From the NCBI GenBank assembly GCA_025450095.1, contig JANWID010000162.1:1-12190 (forward strand): DNA of 12,190 bases, in the 5' to 3' direction. Position numbers and translations under genes: made by a program. This document shows positions 7,955 through 12,190 of the stretch, piece after piece. The notes beneath the pieces are model-generated. The model ran no database searches and was not told the origin of the DNA. It was given only the letters and a program-made list of their open reading frames with translations. How positions within the stretch are numbered: the stretch's first letter is position 1; every line of letters begins with the position of its first letter. This DNA comes from Bacteroidia bacterium. GTDB lineage: Bacteria > Bacteroidota > Bacteroidia > AKYH767-A > OLB10.

Positions 7955-8757
7955 TGTTCCCTGGTCTGATAGTTTCCTTAAAAACAGGCTTGCGTTACGT
8001 ACGTCATTTTATAAATGCGGGTAACGAACACGGTGTGCATTCCCCTTTCGTTTTCAATCTGCTTACGAATGTTGTTTACCGGAATGATAAGGAAATTGTT
8101 TTTGATAAAATTGAAAACATAAGGAAAAAATTTCTCGCAGATAATTCCCGCATCATGGTAACCGACCTGGGTGCCGGCAGTTCTTTCGACGGACGGAAAA
8201 TTGAACGCAGCATCGGTGAAATTGCTCAAAAATTTGCAAAAGCTCCGCGTCATTGTCGCTTCCTTTACAGGATGGCCGAATATCAAAAACCCAAAGTGAT
8301 GATAGAGCTTGGAACTTCTCTCGGAATTTCATCCATGTATCTTGCAGCTACGAATCCGTCAGGCAAATTATACACCATTGAAGGATGTCCTGAAACTTCC
8401 AATAAAGCAAATTCAGGATTTCGTGAAAATGGTTTTTCCAATATTGAAGTAATCAACGGAAACTTCGGACAAGTGCTTCCAGATCTTTTAAAAAAAGTGA
8501 ACACCTATGATTTGGTTTATATTGACGGAAATCATACTTACGAGGCAACGGTACAATATTTTAAACTTTTAAAAGAACACCGGAATAAAGAATCGGTTAT
8601 TATTTTCGATGACATTTATTGGTCGGAAGGTATGCAACAGGCATGGAATGAAATTAAAGCGGATCCTTCGGTCACTATATCGCTCGACTTCTTTCAATTC
8701 GGTATTGTATATTTTGATCCCGCATTTTCAAAACAAAATTTCCTGTTACGGTTATGA
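7954..8757 (+). CDS. Class I SAM-dependent methyltransferase (O-methyltransferase-like)
   Basis: The 267-residue protein starts at an ATG sharing one base with the P450 stop, so translation is probably coupled. An N-terminal segment contains EHGVHSPFVFNLL (residues 25-37), which I have seen conserved in Bacteroidota methyltransferases of this kind. The SAM core follows: motif I VMIELGTSLGISS (115-127), the acidic ribose-binding residue in YTIEG (E143), DLVYIDGNHTYEATV (186-200), and IIFDDIYWSEGM (216-227). The DG.H and FDD elements resemble metal-dependent O-methyltransferases (Methyltransf_24 type), but the substrate is unknown. Adjacent to a P450, methylation of a hydroxyl made by that enzyme is a reasonable guess, not shown. 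It ends 84 bases before the next gene. Confidence 0.85.
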   Translation: MFPGLIVSLKTGLRYVRHFINAGNEHGVHSPFVFNLLTNVVYRNDKEIVFDKIENIRKKFLADNSRIMVTDLGAGSSFDGRKIERSIGEIAQKFAKAPRHCRFLYRMAEYQKPKVMIELGTSLGISSMYLAATNPSGKLYTIEGCPETSNKANSGFRENGFSNIEVINGNFGQVLPDLLKKVNTYDLVYIDGNHTYEATVQYFKLLKEHRNKESVIIFDDIYWSEGMQQAWNEIKADPSVTISLDFFQFGIVYFDPAFSKQNFLLRL

Positions 8758-8777
8758 GATATCATGGAATTGTTAAA

Positions 8778-8807
8778 TTTGAAAACTTAACCTCATCTTT
8801 AATTTTT
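8778..8807 (+). promoter_or_regulatory. Possible promoter for the ABC ATPase gene
   Basis: TTTG at 8778-8781 is followed after 18 bases by TAATTTTT (8800-8807), which matches TAnnTTTG except for the final G. The region then continues as short repeats of TTAATTTT up to the ATG. A new transcription unit is plausible because the gap of 84 bases is larger than the preceding ones. The sequence is very AT-rich, so a chance match is possible. Confidence 0.4.
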
Positions 8808-8841
8808 AATTTTTAATTCTTAATTTTAAATTATCACCAGC

Positions 8842-9567
8842 ATGGATGTTATTATTTCACTGAAAGACATTTCACGCAAGTATATTTTGGGTGCGGATGT
8901 GATCCATGCGCTGCGTTCGATAACAACAACTGTTAACAGAAATGAATATGTTGCCATGATGGGTTCATCCGGATCGGGGAAATCTACACTGATGAATATT
9001 ATTGGTTGCCTGGATACACCTTCCGGAGGGACGTATCACCTCAAAGGAACAAACGTGAGTCACATGACCGATAACGAGCTGGCGGAAGTACGCAACCGTG
9101 AAATTGGATTCGTGTTTCAGACATTTAACCTCCTTCCCCGTTCAACGGCTCTTGAAAATGTTGCTTTACCGTTGGTTTATGCCGGTGTTTCAAAGGCGGA
9201 AAGGCTGGAACGCGCCATGAAAGCTTTAAAGGATGTTGGTCTTGGGGAAAGAATGAAGCATCGTCCAAATGAATTATCCGGTGGACAAAAGCAAAGAGTA
9301 GCTGTTGCAAGAGCCCTGGTTAACAACCCATCTATCATTCTTGCCGATGAACCAACCGGAAATCTTGATTCCAAAACTTCCGAGGAAATTATGATGTTGT
9401 TCGAAGAAATTCACAAAAAGGGTAATACGATCATAGTGGTAACCCACGAAGAAGATATTGCCCGGCACGCACACCGCATTGTACGTCTACGCGACGGATT
9501 GATTGAATCCGATTCACCAAATGATCACATTGCCTCCGCCTCCATTTCAAAATCTACTATAATTTAA
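8842..9567 (+). CDS. ABC transporter ATP-binding protein, MacB/LolD-like
   Basis: The protein has 241 residues, the usual size for a stand-alone nucleotide-binding domain. All motifs are intact: Walker [10 protein letters not shown] (residues 41-49), Q-loop [10 protein letters not shown] (Q93), signature LSGGQKQR (145-152), Walker [13 protein letters not shown] with catalytic E170, and switch His in VVTHEED (H202). The GCLDTPSGG segment after Walker A and the PTGNLDS sequence place it in the MacB/LolD/FtsE-type group. That group powers extracytoplasmic work such as lipoprotein release or export rather than import. No permease gene is adjacent within the window, so its partner must be encoded elsewhere. 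Residues after about 224 ([17 protein letters not shown]) form a short unstructured tail. The stop codon is the first part of a tandem repeat. Confidence 0.93.
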   Translation: MDVIISLKDISRKYILGADVIHALRSITTTVNRNEYVAMMGSSGSGKSTLMNIIGCLDTPSGGTYHLKGTNVSHMTDNELAEVRNREIGFVFQTFNLLPRSTALENVALPLVYAGVSKAERLERAMKALKDVGLGERMKHRPNELSGGQKQRVAVARALVNNPSIILADEPTGNLDSKTSEEIMMLFEEIHKKGNTIIVVTHEEDIARHAHRIVRLRDGLIESDSPNDHIASASISKSTII

Positions 9568-9660
9568 TCATAACAAATCCATCGTAATAGATCCGGTAAA
9601 TCATAATAATCTAATCATAACAAATCCATCATAATAGATCTATCAAATCATAATAAATCT
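9565..9660. repeat. Two-copy 47/48-bp tandem repeat
   Basis: Copy 1 (9565-9611) and copy 2 (9612-9659) both begin TAATCATAACAAATCCATC and continue TAATAGATC, then AAATCATAATAA. They differ at only a few positions, including one added base in copy 2. The first three bases of copy 1 are the stop codon of the ABC ATPase gene. A degenerate continuation (TATTATCATTATCATC) follows to about 9676. The repeat ends about 30 bases before the adenosyltransferase start. It is AT-rich and without a strong hairpin, so it looks like simple slippage duplication in a spacer. Confidence 0.8.
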
Positions 9661-9688
9661 ATTATCATTATCATCCCAACAATCATCC

Positions 9689-10231
9689 ATGAAAATTTAT
9701 ACTAAGACAGGTGATTCCGGAAAGACATCATTACTGGGAGGAACCCGCGTGCCTAAACATCACATACGAATTGAGGCTTATGGATCCGTTGATGAGCTCA
9801 ATTCATTTATCGGAATGATCCGGGATCTGGAACCCGGTTCAGAAAAAATCCTGAAAGAAATCCAGGACCGCCTTTTCACTATTGGATCCCTGCTTGCTGC
9901 AGATCCCGAGAAATCAAAAATGAAACTGCCCGATCTCGTTGAACAGGATATTTCCTTATTAGAAAATGAAATCGATTCGATGAATGCATCGCTTCCTGAA
10001 TTAAAATCTTTCATTCTTCCCGGAGGACATCCGAATGCTTCCTGGTGCCATATCGCCCGGTGTGCCTGCAGAAGGTGCGAACGTCAGGTAACTCACCTTG
10101 CAGAAAATCATGAAGTGCATCCCCTGGTGATCACTTATCTGAACCGGCTTTCGGATTATCTCTTTGTTTTGGCGCGTAAAATACTCGCTGGTTATAATAT
10201 CTCCGAAATAACCTGGCATCCCCGGAAATAG
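9689..10231 (+). CDS. pduO: PduO-type cob(I)alamin adenosyltransferase
   Basis: The enzyme moves the adenosyl group of ATP onto cob(I)alamin to make adenosylcobalamin, the cofactor of enzymes such as methylmalonyl-CoA mutase. The 180-residue length and sequence fit the PduO/MMAB family: the N-terminal ATP-binding stretch YTKTGDSGKTSLLGG (residues 4-18), GSVDELNSFIG (32-42), ILPGGH (109-114), the helix HIARCACRRCER (121-132) holding the conserved Arg and Glu residues, and YLNRLSDYLFVLARK (150-164). In the family the CRRAER motif usually has Ala where this protein has Cys130, a mild change. It is cytosolic. No other cobalamin gene is in the window, so it may serve salvage of imported corrinoids. 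The symbol refers to the family; MMAB-like is equally apt. Confidence 0.93.
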   Translation: MKIYTKTGDSGKTSLLGGTRVPKHHIRIEAYGSVDELNSFIGMIRDLEPGSEKILKEIQDRLFTIGSLLAADPEKSKMKLPDLVEQDISLLENEIDSMNASLPELKSFILPGGHPNASWCHIARCACRRCERQVTHLAENHEVHPLVITYLNRLSDYLFVLARKILAGYNISEITWHPRK

Positions 10232-10262
10232 CCTTTCGAACGGCTATAGAAAGTGAAATACC

Positions 10263-10300
10263 CATAAAACCGGGCTTATAATAGGATTTTATGAAATTTT
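10263..10300 (+). terminator. Weak candidate terminator after the adenosyltransferase
   Basis: CATAAAACC (10263-10271) can pair with GGATTTTATG (10284-10293) with one bulged A, around a 12-base loop, followed by AAATTTT and a little more T-rich sequence. The stem is AT-rich and the T-run imperfect. A smaller hairpin, ATAGCC with GGCTAT, spans the stop codon (10228-10247) but has no T-run. Confidence 0.3.
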
Positions 10301-10375
10301 TAGGAAAATTATTACTCTGATAAATAGCTGTTTAACCCTATTCACAGGCGGTTGAAAACCCGTTCCTGAATATGC

Positions 10376-10407
10376 TTGCTTATTTGAATTGTATTGTTTT
10401 ATTTTTG
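10376..10407 (+). promoter_or_regulatory. Bacteroidota-type promoter for the DUF2795 gene
   Basis: TATTTTTG at 10400-10407 is an exact TAnnTTTG -7 box. TTGC at 10376-10379 lies 20 bases upstream as the -33 element. Transcription would start near 10414, leaving a leader of about 48 bases before the ATG at 10462. The leader has no strong Shine-Dalgarno sequence. Confidence 0.65.
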
Positions 10408-10461
10408 CACGCCTTTTAAAAAGGGTCTGAAAACCACATTAACCTTTAAAACAAATTAAGC

Positions 10462-10683
10462 ATGTACTGGACTTTAGAATTGGCATCTCATCTTGAAGAT
10501 GCTCCATGGCCTGCTACCAAAGACGAACTCATCGATTACGCTATACGATCCGGAGCTCCATTGGAAGTTATTGAAAACCTGCAAGAGCTCGAAGACGAGG
10601 GAGAACCTTATGAAAGTATTGAAGAAATCTGGCCGGATTATCCAACTAAGGATGACTTCTTTTTCAATGAAGACGAATACTAA
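10462..10683 (+). CDS. Small acidic DUF2795 domain protein
   Basis: The 73-residue protein begins MYWTLELASHLEDAPWPATK and contains DELIDYAIRSGAP, then LQELEDEGEPYESIEEIW, ending FFFNEDEY. I recognise this as the small DUF2795 protein that is very strongly conserved across Bacteroidota. It is markedly acidic: 22 Asp/Glu against three Lys/Arg, with most of the charge in the C-terminal half. There is no signal peptide or membrane segment. The function is unknown; strong conservation and a dedicated promoter suggest a housekeeping cytosolic role. The gene stands alone between a 230-base gap and a palindromic repeat array. Confidence 0.9.
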   Translation: MYWTLELASHLEDAPWPATKDELIDYAIRSGAPLEVIENLQELEDEGEPYESIEEIWPDYPTKDDFFFNEDEY

Positions 10684-10684
10684 T

Positions 10685-10820
10685 GTGTAACGAATATACG
10701 AATCCTTCGGTACGAATCTACGAATGTTACGAATGAATACGAATCTACGAATTATGAAAAATTAGTATTCGTAGATTCGTAGATTCGTAGGGCGGAGCCC
10801 ATTCGTACATTCGTTACATT
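10685..10820. repeat. Palindromic array of ACGAAT hexamers with two mini-hairpins
   Basis: The stretch holds seven ACGAAT hexamers on the plus strand (10690-10750) followed by five on the minus strand (ATTCGT, 10768-10816). Together they make a long imperfect palindrome. The outer edges are mirror copies: TAACGAAT at the left and ATTCGTTA at the right. Second in from each edge another hexamer is followed by a small GC-rich palindrome: CCTTCGG (UUCG-type loop, 10724-10730) on the left and GGGCGGAGCCC (10790-10800) on the right. The centre is AT-rich (about 10751-10767). The RNA or single-stranded DNA could form a long stem with both mini-hairpins opposing as an internal loop. It lies between the DUF2795 stop and the MFS start, touching both. 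No ORF and no T-run are present. A REP/BIME-like or MITE-like element or a transcription-attenuating structure are the main options. Confidence 0.85.
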
Positions 10821-10821
10821 A

Positions 10822-12078
10822 ATGAGATCACTTTTTTCCCACCATGCTTACGGTGTTTTAAAAATTGCTGAATACCGTTGGTTTATCCTTGCAAGGTTTG
10901 TCCTTACAATGGGATGGCAGATGCAGGCGGTAATTTTTGGATGGCTGATTTACAGTTTTACAAAAGATCCTTTCTCACTGGGATTGATAGGTCTTGCGGA
11001 AGCAATTCCATCGCTGTCTATTGCCTTGTTTGGAGGCCATCTTGCTGACCGGCTCAACCGTAAAAAACTAATTCTGATATTCCTGGGAATGCTGCTCGTG
11101 GTTTCCCTGGCTCTAACGGTATTTACATACGAAGCGGACCAAAATTTCAGGAACTACGGAACGTGGCCCGTCTATTTAATGATTTTCCTAACGGGAGCTG
11201 CACGGGGAATTCTGGCACCGACTATTTCAGCATTCGCGGCACAACTGGTTCCTAAAGCCATGTATGCGAATGCAAGTGCGTGGAGCAGTACCATATGGCA
11301 ATTAGGCGCAGTGGCAGGCCCGGCCACAGCAGGATTAATTTATGGATTTTATGGAGCTTTCGTTGCAAGTACTTTCGTCTGTGTATTTATTCTTGCAGCC
11401 TTATTCTGTTATACTCAGATAGCCAGTCGTCCTGCAGCTACAGTCAAACAAGGTGAAGGGCTTTTTGAAAGCCTTACTTCCGGAATTCGTTTTGTGTTGC
11501 ATAACCAGGTGATGCTTTCCGCTATTACACTTGATTTATTTGCAGTGCTTTTTGGAGGTGCAGTTGCATTGTTACCCATGTTTGCCGACCAGGTATTGAA
11601 TACCGGTGCCGAAGGACTTGGAATACTGCGTGCAGCACCTGCATTCGGAGCAGTGATCATGGCATTGTTGTTAGCTTACCGGCCACCGGTTGTGAATGCC
11701 GGGAAAAAACTTCTTTTCTCGGTAGCAGGTTTTGGAGTTTGTATGATATTGTTTGCGCTTTCTGAGAATTTTCTATTATCTGTAGTATTGCTGGCATTAA
11801 GCGGTATGCTCGACAGTGTCAGTGTGATCATTCGCTCTACAATCATGCAAACGCTTACTCCGGATGAAATGCGTGGTCGTGTCTCAGCGGTTAACACTAT
11901 TTTTATTGGCTCCTCCAATGAAATCGGCGCTTTCGAGTCCGGACTCGCCGCACGGATCATGGGCCTGGTTCCTTCTGTAATTTTTGGGGGAACCATGACG
12001 CTGATTGTTGTGATTACCAGCTATCGTTTTGCACCTACCTTACGTAAACTCAATCTTGCAAAACTTGTTAACGAATAA
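10822..12078 (+). CDS. MFS transporter, EntS/MFS_3-like exporter
   Basis: The 418-residue inner-membrane protein has about 12 hydrophobic segments spread over its full length. The first is near residues 20-45. The MFS signature loop GGHLADRLNRKKL (71-83) lies between segments 2 and 3. A conserved DEMRGRVSAVN stretch lies near residue 350, followed by SSNEIGAFESG, which I associate with the MFS_3 (EntS-like) group of drug or siderophore exporters. Substrate is unknown. The ATG at 10822 is the only plausible start: the same frame upstream has no ATG or GTG before a TAG at 10780. The start therefore sits directly behind the ACGAAT palindrome, and any leader or ribosome-binding region is inside that repeat. 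No Shine-Dalgarno motif is visible. The stop is TAA, with no clear terminator after it. Confidence 0.9.
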   Translation: MRSLFSHHAYGVLKIAEYRWFILARFVLTMGWQMQAVIFGWLIYSFTKDPFSLGLIGLAEAIPSLSIALFGGHLADRLNRKKLILIFLGMLLVVSLALTVFTYEADQNFRNYGTWPVYLMIFLTGAARGILAPTISAFAAQLVPKAMYANASAWSSTIWQLGAVAGPATAGLIYGFYGAFVASTFVCVFILAALFCYTQIASRPAATVKQGEGLFESLTSGIRFVLHNQVMLSAITLDLFAVLFGGAVALLPMFADQVLNTGAEGLGILRAAPAFGAVIMALLLAYRPPVVNAGKKLLFSVAGFGVCMILFALSENFLLSVVLLALSGMLDSVSVIIRSTIMQTLTPDEMRGRVSAVNTIFIGSSNEIGAFESGLAARIMGLVPSVIFGGTMTLIVVITSYRFAPTLRKLNLAKLVNE

Positions 12079-12166
12079 GATTCCACGGTTCAGGATCATC
12101 ATACCCATATATTTCACTCATTTCCAATAATTAAACTGTTCTGTATTCAGGTTTCCCGAATTTCAG

Positions 12167-12174
12167 TACCTTTG
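12167..12174 (+). promoter_or_regulatory. -7 box of a gene beyond the right edge
   Basis: TACCTTTG is an exact TAnnTTTG -7 box, 16 bases before the window end. The expected TTTG at -33 is not matched; the position 19 bases upstream reads TATT. It probably starts transcription of a plus-strand gene outside the window. Confidence 0.45.
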
Positions 12175-12190
12175 CCCCTCTCTTAACTGA

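Noticed and set aside
10493..10690. 65-residue ORF overlapping the DUF2795 gene in another frame
   Set aside because: A shadow of the conserved gene, low-complexity basic sequence with no family features.
10685..10820. CRISPR-like array
   Set aside because: The repeated unit is only six bases with spacers of a few bases, and the orientation flips midway.

Overview
The window reads as chromosomal DNA from a member of the Bacteroidota. The signs are a type IX secretion (T9SS) C-terminal sorting domain, a DUF2795-type small protein of the form common in that phylum, several promoters with the Bacteroidota -7 box TAnnTTTG, and few Shine-Dalgarno sequences before starts. Genus cannot be told from the sequence. 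All protein genes lie on the plus strand; only a tRNA gene is on the minus strand.

Layout. (1) 2-1981: the 3' part of a large secreted T9SS cargo protein, cut by the window edge. (2) 1982-2621: a scarred intergenic zone. It holds a 189-bp element made only of the paired ends of an IS21-like insertion sequence, directly followed by the orphan 3' end of another T9SS-type gene, then non-coding DNA with an inverted repeat. (3) 2572-2742, minus strand: tRNA-Val(UAC) with its own promoter and intrinsic terminator. (4) 2825-8757: a promoter and six closely spaced genes: an outer-membrane-like protein, a SAM methyltransferase, a DUF1579 protein, an exported protein of unknown function, a cytochrome P450 broken by one frameshift, and a second SAM methyltransferase. 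The last three are joined by 1-4 base overlaps, so they are probably translated together. (5) 8842-10231: an ABC transporter ATPase without an adjacent permease, a 47/48-bp tandem repeat starting at its stop codon, and a PduO-type cobalamin adenosyltransferase. (6) 10376-12078: a promoter and the small acidic DUF2795 protein, a palindromic array of 12 ACGAAT hexamers, and an MFS exporter whose ATG abuts the array. (7) At the right edge a -7 box points to a gene outside the window.

Functional reading. The P450 and the two methyltransferases look like tailoring enzymes of a small biosynthetic or modification pathway, but no scaffold-forming enzyme or redox partner is present, so this is inference. 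The remaining genes look like ordinary housekeeping or transport genes. I see no defence system, CRISPR array or prophage. The least explained items are the ACGAAT palindrome, the IS21-like solo-end element with the adjoining gene remnant, and the P450 frameshift.
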